Source of the DNA: an uncultured Anaerobiospirillum sp.
GTDB taxonomy: Bacteria; Pseudomonadota; Gammaproteobacteria; Enterobacterales; Succinivibrionaceae
Reading direction: 5' to 3'
Length of the DNA: 32,512 bases
Assembly: GCA_944389615.1 (NCBI GenBank)
Contig: CALXNA010000036.1
Coordinates: 1-32,512, forward strand
The position numbers and the translations under genes were made by a program. Below the pieces are notes generated by a model, which was not told the DNA's origin, made no database searches, and saw only the letters and a list, made by a program, of their open reading frames with translations. Positions 7,458 to 15,851 of this stretch are shown here, piece after piece (position 1 is the first letter of the stretch; each line of letters opens with the position of its first letter).

Positions 7458-8615
7458 CTACCAGAGCCAGCCCTTCTTTTTCTTAGTTGGCATCGCGGCA
7501 GTCTTGGCCTCGGCAGTCTCGGCCTTATCTTCAGCCTTAGCCTCGCTCTCTGGCTTAGCTTCAGGCTTCTCTTCAGCCTTAGCCTCAGTATTCTCGGCCT
7601 TGGCTTCAGTCTTTTCCTCAGCCTTGGTCTCAGCTGGGGTGAGAACGTCGGCGACGCTTAAGCCTTCCTTGTCCTCAGCCTTAGGCTCGGCGGCTGGAGC
7701 GGCAGCCGGAGCGGTAGGATCAGTCTTGGTCTCGACTGGAGCGGTTGACTTGGTCTCAGGCTCGGCCTTTACTTCGGCCTTAGCCTCTGGCTTAACTTCT
7801 GGCTTAGCCTCAGCCTTGACCTCAGGCTTGGTCTCAGCCTTTACTTCAGCTTTAGGGGCGGCAGGTGCGGCGGCCTTTGGGGCAGCTGCGGCCTTTGGGG
7901 CAGCAGGTGCTGCAGCCTTGTCCTTAGGGTCGGCTGACAGGGCGCTGTAGAGCTTGGCGAAGCGATCCTTTTTGAACTCAAGGTCTTGCTCGGCGCGCAG
8001 GGCGCTCTCGCGCTGGTAGCGCTCAAACAGGCGGTGCAAGAACTCTGGGGCGCCGGCGTAGTCCTCGTGCAGGCTCAAACGCTGTACCCAAACCCAGAAG
8101 GCGATGACAATGTAGTGGGCAAGGAGGATACGTAAGGTCAGGATGCCATGGTCAGCGTAGATGGTGAGGGCCAGCACCGCGATGATTGGACCTAAGGCCC
8201 AGCCGATCAAGGACAGGGCCTTGATGCCACCTGCGGAGGCTGCCTTCATCTGCTCAGAGAAGTTCTCGATGAAGTAAAGGGTGCCGCCGCCGATGCACAC
8301 TAACAGGCCGACGACTACCATGGCCTGGTTCATGGACAGGGCCAAGAAAAGGACGCCAATCATCAAGATCAAGACGTCCATGTCGAAGATCGGCTTTAAG
8401 CCGTAGCGTGCTACCAGCGCCCGCATGATGATGATGCCAATCACGGCTGCTACGACCATGGTGACAATCGTGATTAGAGCACCGATGTAGAACTCGCTGC
8501 TAAAGAAGTTTACCCACAGAGGCAAACCGACAAAGATGGTAACAACGATACCGGCACATAGATAGCCTGTGGCTAAGAAGATGCCAAGTCTCGTAATTTT
8601 CTCAGTTGATGGCAT
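7458..8615 (-). CDS. Membrane protein with long Lys/Ala/Glu/Pro-rich cytoplasmic tail, function unknown
   Basis: 385 residues. The first about 185 contain roughly six membrane helices (LGIFLATGYLCAGIVVTIFVGL; GALITIVTMVVAAVIGIIIM; VLILMIGVLFLALSM; VVVGLLVCIGGGTLYF; ALSLIGWALGPIIAVLALTIY; LLAHYIVIAFWVWV). A basic helix (about 190-235) follows, then about 145 residues of low-complexity KAEAKPEVK-type repeats, ending in KKKKGWLW. The tail is strongly charged and likely disordered, possibly a tether to RNA, DNA or partners. The topology resembles half of an MFS carrier but I do not see family signatures. ATG at 8615 follows AGGTG. It is upstream of the NhaD-like gene but separated by a stem-loop. 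Confidence 0.75.
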   Translation of the reverse strand: MPSTEKITRLGIFLATGYLCAGIVVTIFVGLPLWVNFFSSEFYIGALITIVTMVVAAVIGIIIMRALVARYGLKPIFDMDVLILMIGVLFLALSMNQAMVVVGLLVCIGGGTLYFIENFSEQMKAASAGGIKALSLIGWALGPIIAVLALTIYADHGILTLRILLAHYIVIAFWVWVQRLSLHEDYAGAPEFLHRLFERYQRESALRAEQDLEFKKDRFAKLYSALSADPKDKAAAPAAPKAAAAPKAAAPAAPKAEVKAETKPEVKAEAKPEVKPEAKAEVKAEPETKSTAPVETKTDPTAPAAAPAAEPKAEDKEGLSVADVLTPAETKAEEKTEAKAENTEAKAEEKPEAKPESEAKAEDKAETAEAKTAAMPTKKKKGWLW

Positions 8616-9236
8616 ACCAGATCACCTATAAGGAAGGGCGCTGCGGCGGCCTTGGTGTATCAAATCAAGGTCGCGTCCACTTCGGCCCCACCGCCTCTTA
8701 AATTGCACTTTGAGCTTGAGCCGAGGTCATGCTGTCGAGCGAAGAGCTGCGCCCTGAGCTGGAGCCCGCTCCGAGCTGCGCCCTGACAGGCTGTGGCCCT
8801 AACAGGCTTAGCTCTGAGGTGACGCAGTCTTCACGCAAAAACAAGCACTTGCCCACTCAAACTGGTGTTATGTCACACAAATGATAACGCAATTGCCGTG
8901 CTTATCTTGGTGGAATCTGTGCGCGCTGCCCATAAATAGGGCATTTGGTCGCGCTGCTGTGGCGCTCTTCTTTTTGCTTGTCCGACAAGCAGGCGCCGCC
9001 GCCTAATGTTAAGTTTAGGTTAAGTGCTAGTGCAAAGCTTAGGCGGCAGGCGGTTTCGTGCGCCGTGCGCGTGCACGCAAAAGTGATGCGCCGAGCGCAC
9101 TTGGGGCGGGGGCGACCTACGGCATCGGATCACTATAAATTTGCGCCGTTACCCCGATAGCGCTTACGGGAGCCGCTCTGGCGCTCTTGGGGCAGTGGCC
9201 CTGGAGCGCTTTACCGTCAAGCAGGGGCAATGTTAC

Positions 9237-9265
9237 TTGCACGTTCTGCGCTAAACTGGTATGTC
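9237..9265 (+). promoter_or_regulatory. Candidate promoter for the YczE-like gene
   Basis: TTGCAC (9237-9242), a 17-base spacer and TATGTC (9260-9265) preceded by TG at 9257-9258 (extended -10). It lies in the 830-base gap 8616-9445 between divergent genes and would give a leader of about 170 bases. Apart from this I see no gene, RNA or repeat in that gap. Confidence 0.35.
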
Positions 9266-9445
9266 AGTTGCGGCGCAAGGCTGATAGCGGCGGCGCAATT
9301 GTGTGACTGATATACAAGTTTAGCGGTGGCGCTGCACTGCGCCTAGGTCAGCTGCGGGATAATGCGCGGCAGTGGTCTGCTGCCGTGGCGCAGGCAGACT
9401 GATAGGATGATTGGTTGAGTAAGGGAGCCGAGAGGCTCGAGAGTG

Positions 9446-10174
9446 ATGAAGATTGTGATGCGCATGGGGAAGGCCGAGCTGATGCGGCGCTATGCCGTGT
9501 TTATGCTGGCTCTGATTGTGGGCTCGTTTGGTGTCACCATGGTCACGCGCGCGACCTTGGGCGTCAACTCGGTGGCATGCTTTAGCTACGTCACCTCGGT
9601 GTACTTTCCGATCACCATGGGCATGGTCAACATCTTGTTCAACTGTTCGATGCTCCTTGCGCAGTTTGTGGTGATGCGCGCCGCCGAGTGCCGGGTACAA
9701 CTGCTCAATGTCATGCTGCAGATCCCGGCCATGATTCTCTTTGGCTTCATGATCGATTTTTGGATGTACCTCACGCGCGACTACCACCCCGAGACGCTGT
9801 CGTGGGGCTATGCCCTGTGTTTTGGCACCTTCTTCGTCGGCTCGGTCATCATTGCCTTCAACATCGTGCTGCAGGCCATTGGCAATGTCGCTAAGCTCCC
9901 ATGCGATGCCTTTGTCATGATCTTAGCGGCGCGCATCAATAAGAAGTTAGGCTGGGTCAAGCTCGCCTACGATGCCTTCTTGGTGCTCACCGCGGCCATC
10001 ATGTCGCTTATCTGCTCTAACTTCAGCGAGATCATCGGCATCCGCGAAGGCACAGTGTTGGGCGCCATCATGATTGGCCCCTTAGTCCAATTCCTGATGC
10101 CACACCTGACCTTCTTTAGCCGCTGGATCGACAAGGCTAAGGCTCCCGCGCCGCAGACCGTGCAGCAAGAGTAG
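9446..10174 (+). CDS. YczE/YyaS-type integral membrane protein
   Basis: About 242 residues with six or so membrane helices (YAVFMLALIVGSFGVTMVTRATLGVNSVAC; GMVNILFNCSMLLAQFVVM; VMLQIPAMILFGFMIDF; GYALCFGTFFVGSVIIAFNIVLQAI; AYDAFLVLTAAIMSLIC; VLGAIMIGPLVQFLMP). The pattern G-x-ALxVxAxLGVxS near the N-terminus and the late PCDAFVMILA/K-LGWVKLAYDAFLVL segment match the YczE/YyaS/YitT (DUF6198-like) group of unknown function. A GTG at 9443 directly precedes the ATG at 9446, and AGAGG lies about 10 bases upstream. Probably a single-gene unit; the next gene has its own promoter candidate. Confidence 0.8.
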   Translation: MKIVMRMGKAELMRRYAVFMLALIVGSFGVTMVTRATLGVNSVACFSYVTSVYFPITMGMVNILFNCSMLLAQFVVMRAAECRVQLLNVMLQIPAMILFGFMIDFWMYLTRDYHPETLSWGYALCFGTFFVGSVIIAFNIVLQAIGNVAKLPCDAFVMILAARINKKLGWVKLAYDAFLVLTAAIMSLICSNFSEIIGIREGTVLGAIMIGPLVQFLMPHLTFFSRWIDKAKAPAPQTVQQE

Positions 10175-10258
10175 CCCCGCGGTGTAAATCTTAAATGGTA
10201 GAGAGTGCGGGCGGCCTTACGCTTTGCGCGTCCTGCGCTCAATTGCGCCCAAGGGCTA

Positions 10259-10267
10259 TGCTATAAT
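10259..10267 (+). promoter_or_regulatory. Extended -10 promoter candidate for the JetD-like gene
   Basis: TGCTATAAT: a perfect TATAAT (10262-10267) with TG one base upstream. No good -35 is seen. About 300 bases separate it from the GTG start of the JetD-like gene, so there would be a long leader. Confidence 0.45.
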
Positions 10268-10296
10268 CGCAAGTGGTGCGTAGTTTGGGGCTTTGC

Positions 10297-10326
10297 GCCG
10301 CAGTTGGCCGCAGTTGGCCGCAGCAG
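10297..10326. repeat. Short tandem repeat, 10-base unit x3
   Basis: GCCGCAGTTG occurs twice in tandem and is followed by the variant GCCGCAGCAG. It lies in the presumed leader of the JetD-like gene. It may simply reflect slippage. Confidence 0.6.
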
Positions 10327-10570
10327 GCCAAAGCAGACCGCATGGACGGCCGGTTGAGCCGTTCGGCCGGTTCCACCGGTTTGGTGAGTCCGCGGCTGCG
10401 TCAAGCCCGCTCACCTCGGTTCATCCTTAGGGCTCATAACTTCACGTGGCGTCACGCCTTGAGGCGGAGGTCAGATAGCGGGAGCCCATGCGCATAGGCG
10501 GATCGAAAGGCAGAGCTTGATCTCTGCAGGATTGTCGTGGGCGCACAGAGATTTTGAGGAGCTCTCTCTC

Positions 10571-11986
10571 GTGAAAAATCGTAGCATCATTCGCAGCGAG
10601 ATTAACAACTACTATCGCGCTAAAGTGATAAGTTGGCTGGCCAGTCACATCAAAGACAAGCGTGATGTGCCCGAGGATTTTCCGACCCACCTGTACTTAG
10701 GTGCACCGACCAAGGACGAAGAGGTCTTAGAGAACAAGGATGCCTTCTTAAGCTTCTGCGCGGAGTGGAATACGGTGCTGCCCGCAGGTCACATCGAGTT
10801 CATCGACAAGGCCTACGACGAGCTAGGCACGGTCAAGGTGCCAATCCACTTGGTCTTTGACACCCCAGACGAGCTGGCCACGTGGGCTGGTCACTTGGTC
10901 GAGTATCACTCGGCCGTGCGCTGCTTAGATCTCATCGCCCAAGAAGTCCCAGAGTTAATCGACTCGGCCCTCAACGTTATCAGCTCCTTGGCCAATCTGT
11001 CGTGGATTGACTTTGAGCGCATGGTCGCCGTCTCCAAATGGTTCTGCGAGCACCGCGACAGCGAGTGCTTGATCCGCCAAATCCCAATCCGCGGCGTCGA
11101 CACCCGCTGGTTTGAGATCCACAGCCACCTGCTGCTTGACTTCCTGCGCGACTACTTAGAGCTCAACCCATACCGCAAAGACCTGCTGCAGCTGGGCTTA
11201 ACCCCACCACCATCGCTGGTACGTATGGTGATCTTCGACGACGAGCTGCGCGCCAAGGTTGGCGGCATGCGTTTATTTGCCACCTCCATTCAAGAAATGG
11301 AGCAGCTCAAGATCCGTCCTGACCGCGTGGTCTTCATCGACAATCTGCCGACGGCCGTGGCCTTGCCTGATCTCAAGGGCACCATTGCCATCATCACGCC
11401 GCTCAATCACATCCGCGAAGCCTGCGCTATCGGCTGGGTGGGCAATGCCCACTGCCAGTATTTGGGCTCGATCGACCTCAAGTCCTTTGCCATTTTGCAT
11501 AACCTGCGCTTGTATCTGCCGAACATCGAGTCGGTCTTGATGGATGAGCAGACCTTGCTCTCCAACCAAGACCTGTGGACTAACGATGACCTAAGCGCCT
11601 TCGACAGCGCCCCAGTAGCGCTCAACCAAAGCGAGACCCACTTGTATCGCTGCCTCATCGATGGCATCTACGGCGAGCGCGTGCGCTTAGACTTAGAGCG
11701 CCTGCCTTTGGCCTTGATCGCCACCGCCTTAGGCTGCTCGGACGAGCAATACCTCAACGACGCCAACTTAGGCAACCTCGCCTTAAACAATATGCTGGGC
11801 GTCTCTTCGGCCACGAACATCGACGGCGCAGTGCCATACAACAGCTTAAGCTCGATCCACACTACCGTGACCAAGACCCAGCCCTTAAACGAGGTCGCAG
11901 CTCCGGGTTCGATCGCCAAGCCAAGTGGTGACTTCAGCTCCGCCAATGCCGCGCCCAAGGCCGAGAAGGCCGAAAAGCAGGCCTAA
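10571..11986 (+). CDS. Orphan JetD-like protein (DUF3322 + DUF2220/Toprim) with altered catalytic motif
   Basis: 471 residues from GTG at 10571, chosen because GAGGAG lies 10 bases upstream; an upstream TTG (10517) is also in frame. The N-terminal half resembles DUF3322 (IRSEINNYYRAKVISWL... VPIHLVFDTPDELATWAG... LIRQIPIRGVDTRWFEIH). The C-terminal half aligns with DUF2220, the Toprim nuclease domain of JetD, the DNA-cutting subunit of the Wadjet (JetABCD) plasmid-defence complex: PPSLVRMVIFDDELR, RVVFIDNLPTAVALPDLKGTIAI, YLGSIDLKSFAILHNLRLYLPNIESVLMDEQTLL. The usual VEN-xxT and GDIDTHGFAIL motifs appear as IDN (Asp257 for Glu) and GSIDLKSFAIL (residues 299-309; Asp302 kept, Asp, Thr, His lost). 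No jetA/B/C is nearby. A disordered Ala/Lys tail ends the protein. Likely non-catalytic or repurposed; function unknown. Confidence 0.8.
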   Translation: MKNRSIIRSEINNYYRAKVISWLASHIKDKRDVPEDFPTHLYLGAPTKDEEVLENKDAFLSFCAEWNTVLPAGHIEFIDKAYDELGTVKVPIHLVFDTPDELATWAGHLVEYHSAVRCLDLIAQEVPELIDSALNVISSLANLSWIDFERMVAVSKWFCEHRDSECLIRQIPIRGVDTRWFEIHSHLLLDFLRDYLELNPYRKDLLQLGLTPPPSLVRMVIFDDELRAKVGGMRLFATSIQEMEQLKIRPDRVVFIDNLPTAVALPDLKGTIAIITPLNHIREACAIGWVGNAHCQYLGSIDLKSFAILHNLRLYLPNIESVLMDEQTLLSNQDLWTNDDLSAFDSAPVALNQSETHLYRCLIDGIYGERVRLDLERLPLALIATALGCSDEQYLNDANLGNLALNNMLGVSSATNIDGAVPYNSLSSIHTTVTKTQPLNEVAAPGSIAKPSGDFSSANAAPKAEKAEKQA

Positions 11987-12180
11987 GTGACCGTTTAAGC
12001 TGCAGCGCCTTGGCGGCGCGGCAGCGCTGTGCCGCCTGCAGGTGGCAGTGCCGTGCGTTCTAGCCGCGCGGCGCGCGCACTTGCGTGGGCAGCTCCGGGA
12101 GCTGCTCAGTTACGTACCAATACAGTTGAGGGAAAGGTCGAGCACGCCGCGTTTCGTGCTCAAGGCCCCATTTGACCACT

Positions 12181-14529
12181 ATGGAGCAGACTAACAAAAA
12201 CTTACAAAGCCTCTATCGGCTCAGCCCATCAGATTCCTATCTCGATGAGCCCAATGGTCGTACCTTGGGGGTGCAGGTAAGTGCTCAAGCTGCCGCCCAA
12301 TTGGGGCAGCGTGCCCTCAATAGCGCGCGCTCAGACAAGTTCAGCAGCTTAAACTTCGCGCAGAATTGGAATATCCCAGGCTTTGACCCCAGCGACAGCC
12401 CAGCCTCCGATGAGCTTGCGACCTTAAGCGCCGCGGCCTTAGAGGCCTATGCCTATGGTAGCGACTATGAGCTCGCCCCTGAGGACTATGCGAGCCTGAT
12501 GCGGGTACGCCAGTTCGTCAAAGCCCAAGACGAAGCCCGGGTCCAGACCCGAGGCACGCCTGAGGCTGAGCCTGCTCCTGATAACAAGCCACGTTATGCC
12601 ATCTACCGCTCCGGTGCGGTGATGCCGCTGCGTCCTAACAGCACGCCGCGCGCCGTCACCACCCAGCGTAAGGAGCTGAGCTATGGTATGACCCTAGGTA
12701 TGGCCCAGAGCGTGGGCTTAGAGTGCAAGCTCGAGCCGGAGCGCTACAGCCAGTATGTTAATGTGGAGCCGACCAACAACGCGACCACCCGCATTACCAT
12801 GAGCGCGGCCAGCCCACGGGCCCAAGCCCTGACGCAAGCGTTCCCGCAGGCGCAGGCACTGCCGCAGGACATGCCCGCGGCGCCAACGCCGGAGTCGGTG
12901 AGCTATGACGCTCAGCCGTTTGAGCGGCTCGCGCCCGAGCATGAGGTGATTGCGACGGTCGTGGCCGAGGCGCAGCCTGAGGCCAGCCCTGATCATCCAG
13001 CCGAGAATACCACTATGCCTAATGAGGGAAAGGAACAGCCTGCCGCTGAGCACGCGTCGCATATCGAGAGCGCTCCGCGCAATGAGGTATTGGCCTCAAG
13101 CGACGGCGTCCGCATTGTGCGCACGCTCAAGCCGACTTTTGTTCCGAGCCCTGATGCCATCATCGCGCAGCATTCGATGACGCGCGAGCGCTGGGGTGAG
13201 TACGGCTTAAAGGGCGTGGGCGGCCGTCCGCTTAACACCAGCTATCCGCGCCCTGATGACGATTTCTATGTGCCGACGGCTAGCTCAATGCGCCCATTGA
13301 CCGTGGCTGAAGCGCAAGCGGCCTTAGCGGCGGCGCGCCGCCGTCAGGCCTACGGCGTCGAAGACCAAGAACCCAACACCGATCACATCGACAATGCGGT
13401 CTTAGTGCGCAATAGCACCACGCGCATTGTCACCAACTCGCGCAAGGCCGTCCTCGATTACGAGAAGAGCGCTGCCCTCGATGCCGAGCTCGAGCGCCAA
13501 AAGCACGAGCACACCCCAGAAAGCGGCGATGAGGGCCCTGCTACCGTGATCTCGCGTCATGCGGTGATGCAGCGCCCGGTCAAGAGCGCCGCGGAGCTCC
13601 TAGCCGAGGCTCAAGCCCAGATTATTGCGCCAATTGCCGATATCCCAGACGCAGGCTGGGAAAAGGCTGTGGGCCACGATTACGTCCCTGATGCGCGCCT
13701 ACGCGTCGAGGCGCCTGAGCCGAAGGCCACCCATGAGCCGGTCGCGAATGCAGAAGTGGGCGCTGCCCCTGAGGTCGTGGCTGTGGCTGAGGTGGTCGCT
13801 GTACCTGAGGCCGGTGCTGATACCGTAGTTGAGCCGGAAGTCGCCGCGCCCGTCGTTGAGGCGCAGGCTGAGGCACCAGTCTCCGCTGACAACTTAGAGC
13901 GCGAGGCTGAGGAGTTGGCCCAGCAAGAAGCTGAGTCTGCTTCAGTTGAGCCTGTAGCGGTTGCTGAGCCTGCTCCATCTGAGCCTGTCCCAGCTGCCGA
14001 ACGGGCTGCCACCGAGCCTGTCCCAGAAGAGGCTGAAGTTGCTGCCACTGAGCCTGAGGCAGAGCTTGCCGCTGAGGTGGCGCAGCCGGTAGAGAGTTCT
14101 GCGGGCGCCCCGAGCGCCGCGGAGCCGGTTAAGGGCCGTCGCAGCCGTCGCAATAAGACGCGCGTGCGTGCCCGTGCTGCCGCCGAGGTCAAGGCTGATG
14201 AAGCTCAGGCCATTGCGCCTCAGGCGGAGCCGGTAGTTGCTAAGAGCGAGCCCGCTCCTGAGACTGCGGAAAGGGTCAAGGCCGAGCCGCAAACGGTTGT
14301 AGCTGCCCCAGTGGTAGCTGAGGCGGAGCCGCAAGCGGTTGCGACGGCAGGGGCTAAGGCAGAGGCCAAGGCCGAGTCGGTTAAGGCTGAAGCGACGACC
14401 CCGGTTGCACCTGCAATGGATAAGGCGGCAGAAGCGCCTGCGGAAGCTCCAGCAGCTGTAGCGGCGGAGACTGTGGCCAATGGCGGGGCTGAGGGCAGTG
14501 CCCGCCGTCGTAAGCGGCGGCGTCGTTAA
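12181..14529 (+). CDS. Large disordered Ala/Glu/Pro-rich protein with arginine-rich patches
   Basis: 782 residues from ATG at 12181 (an in-frame TTG at 12172 is possible). No enzymatic domain is recognisable. Residues 1-440 carry short moderately complex blocks (for example RERWGEYGLKGVGGRPLNTSYPRPDDDFYVP). Residues about 500-780 are acidic Ala/Val/Glu/Pro repeats (APEVVAVAEVVAVPEA, PSEPVPAAERAATEPVPEE) broken by a basic patch at about 651-665 (GRRSRRNKTRVRARA) and ending RRRKRRRR. Composition and the basic patch are reminiscent of the RNase E C-terminal scaffold, whose RNA-binding site begins RRSRRSPRHLR, but the catalytic half is absent. It lies 194 bases after the JetD-like gene in the same direction, and a terminator follows. 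An RNA- or DNA-binding scaffold is a guess. Confidence 0.75.
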   Translation: MEQTNKNLQSLYRLSPSDSYLDEPNGRTLGVQVSAQAAAQLGQRALNSARSDKFSSLNFAQNWNIPGFDPSDSPASDELATLSAAALEAYAYGSDYELAPEDYASLMRVRQFVKAQDEARVQTRGTPEAEPAPDNKPRYAIYRSGAVMPLRPNSTPRAVTTQRKELSYGMTLGMAQSVGLECKLEPERYSQYVNVEPTNNATTRITMSAASPRAQALTQAFPQAQALPQDMPAAPTPESVSYDAQPFERLAPEHEVIATVVAEAQPEASPDHPAENTTMPNEGKEQPAAEHASHIESAPRNEVLASSDGVRIVRTLKPTFVPSPDAIIAQHSMTRERWGEYGLKGVGGRPLNTSYPRPDDDFYVPTASSMRPLTVAEAQAALAAARRRQAYGVEDQEPNTDHIDNAVLVRNSTTRIVTNSRKAVLDYEKSAALDAELERQKHEHTPESGDEGPATVISRHAVMQRPVKSAAELLAEAQAQIIAPIADIPDAGWEKAVGHDYVPDARLRVEAPEPKATHEPVANAEVGAAPEVVAVAEVVAVPEAGADTVVEPEVAAPVVEAQAEAPVSADNLEREAEELAQQEAESASVEPVAVAEPAPSEPVPAAERAATEPVPEEAEVAATEPEAELAAEVAQPVESSAGAPSAAEPVKGRRSRRNKTRVRARAAAEVKADEAQAIAPQAEPVVAKSEPAPETAERVKAEPQTVVAAPVVAEAEPQAVATAGAKAEAKAESVKAEATTPVAPAMDKAAEAPAEAPAAVAAETVANGGAEGSARRRKRRRR

Positions 14530-14544
14530 GAGCGCAGCGCACCG

Positions 14545-14568
14545 AGCCTCCAAGGAAACTTGGGGGCT
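14545..14568. terminator. Hairpin terminator between convergent genes
   Basis: Stem AGCCTCCAAG (14545-14554) / CTTGGGGGCT (14559-14568), one G-U pair, GAAA tetraloop, followed by TTGGTGTCTTT on the plus strand. It lies between the disordered-protein gene and the convergent EamA transporter gene and can serve both. Confidence 0.72.
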
Positions 14569-14610
14569 TTGGTGTCTTTAGGGCTGGTAGAGTCTTTGGC
14601 GGCGGCGCAG

Positions 14611-15567
14611 TTAGCTTTTCCAGCGCCAGCGGCGGTGCATAGAGCGGTAGATGACTTGGTTGAGGCGCTTGATGATGACGCGGTACTTAGTGGCGCGGAA
14701 GCGGCGGCCGACGATGACGATGAGCACACCGCAGAGAATGAGCACGATGCCCATGATGAGGTTGAAGGTCAAAGGCTCGTGGAAGATCAGGGCTGAGAGT
14801 GCCACTGCGGTGAGTGGCTCTAAGGCGCCTAAGACCGCGGTCATGGTCGAGCCGATGGACTCGACGGCGATGTTAAGCAGCACCAAGGAGAAGATGGTTG
14901 GCACGAGGCCCAAGATAAAGATGAGGCCGTACTCCTGCGGCACGTGCGGCCATTGCAGATGCAGGGCGGGAGCGGTGAGGATGTAGAGCCCGGAGATCAA
15001 GACCGAAAAGAGGATGAGGTAGCAGGTCAGCTTCTCGTTGGAGATGACGATGTGGGTGCGGTTGATGCCCACGATGTAGAGGGCGTAGGTGAAGGCCGAA
15101 GCGATGGCGAGGATAGTGCCGATAAGCGACATGCCGCCTTCTTCGGCGCCGTGGAGCAGAGCCACGCCCGCAAAGCTTAAGGCAATGGCCAGCATCATGG
15201 AGAGCGAGAGCTTCTCATGGTAGACGATGACCATAATGAGCGCGGTGAAGATCGGGTACAAGAACAAAATGGTGGCGCTGATACCGGCGTTCATGTAGCC
15301 AAAAGAGATAAAGTAGAACAAGGTCGAGAGCGCAAAGCAAATGCCCGGCAGCGCGAGGCACTTGAGGTCTTTGAGCGGCAGGCGCAGCTTTTCGCGGCGC
15401 CACCACAGCAAGGGCAAGATCAACACTAAGGCGCACAAATAGCGATAGAGCAGCGCATTGGCGGCATCAAAGCCATAGCGGTAGAGTAAGAGCGCCAAGA
15501 TCGGGCTGCTGCCGTAGCAGGCGGCCGAGAGCATGCCCGCCACCGAGCCTTTGAGCTGTGTGTTCAT
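14611..15567 (-). CDS. DMT-superfamily transporter, EamA type
   Basis: About 318 residues with ten predicted membrane helices in two EamA repeats: first GSVAGMLSAACYGSSPILALLLYRYGFDAANALLYRYLCALV ... GISATILFLYPIFTALIMVIVYHEKLS, second GTILAIASAFTYALYIVGINR ... SIGSTMTAVLGALEPLTAVALSALIFHEPLT...GIVLILCGVLIVIVGRR. Members export or import metabolites across the inner membrane; the substrate is unknown. The 30-residue basic C-terminal tail (RATKYRVIIKRLNQVIYRSMHRRWRWKS) is longer than usual. ATG at 15567 is preferred (GGGA six bases upstream); ATG at 15579 and TTG at 15588 are in frame. The gap to the next gene (15589-15851) holds one 8-base stem (15780-15787/15801-15808) and nothing else I can support. 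Confidence 0.88.
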   Translation of the reverse strand: MNTQLKGSVAGMLSAACYGSSPILALLLYRYGFDAANALLYRYLCALVLILPLLWWRREKLRLPLKDLKCLALPGICFALSTLFYFISFGYMNAGISATILFLYPIFTALIMVIVYHEKLSLSMMLAIALSFAGVALLHGAEEGGMSLIGTILAIASAFTYALYIVGINRTHIVISNEKLTCYLILFSVLISGLYILTAPALHLQWPHVPQEYGLIFILGLVPTIFSLVLLNIAVESIGSTMTAVLGALEPLTAVALSALIFHEPLTFNLIMGIVLILCGVLIVIVGRRFRATKYRVIIKRLNQVIYRSMHRRWRWKS

Positions 15568-15851
15568 AGAAGATCCCATGTGACCCAAAAAACGGCTTAT
15601 TGTAGCGCCCGCAGGTTAATGCGTGATTAAGCGCCGTCTTATGGTGCAATCTGCGGTACTGAAGTCATTGGCGCGCGGTAGTAGGGGCAGGGCGCAAGCG
15701 CGCCTCAGCGCGCTCAACTTGCGCGTAGCGGAGGCGCTGGAGAAGATAGGAAGGGGGCAGCGTGTGCTGCGGCCTAAGACGCAAGGAGGCTGGTACACCG
15801 TCCTTGCGCCGTTGGGGCCAGTGGCAGTAGCGCTGCTGCGGCGCCTGAGGC

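Noticed and set aside
7414..7950. Plus-strand Ser/Ala-rich frame opposite the KAE tail
   Set aside because: It is the antisense of the low-complexity tail; the minus-strand frame has membrane helices and a ribosome site.
10571..14529. A complete Wadjet (JetABCD) system
   Set aside because: Only a JetD-like gene is present; neighbours do not resemble MukF/MukE/SMC-like JetA, B or C, and the Toprim motifs are altered.
13942..14553. Antisense frames across the disordered-protein gene
   Set aside because: Repetitive Ser/Ala or Leu/Arg sequences are the mirror of the Ala/Glu repeats on the plus strand; no start signals.
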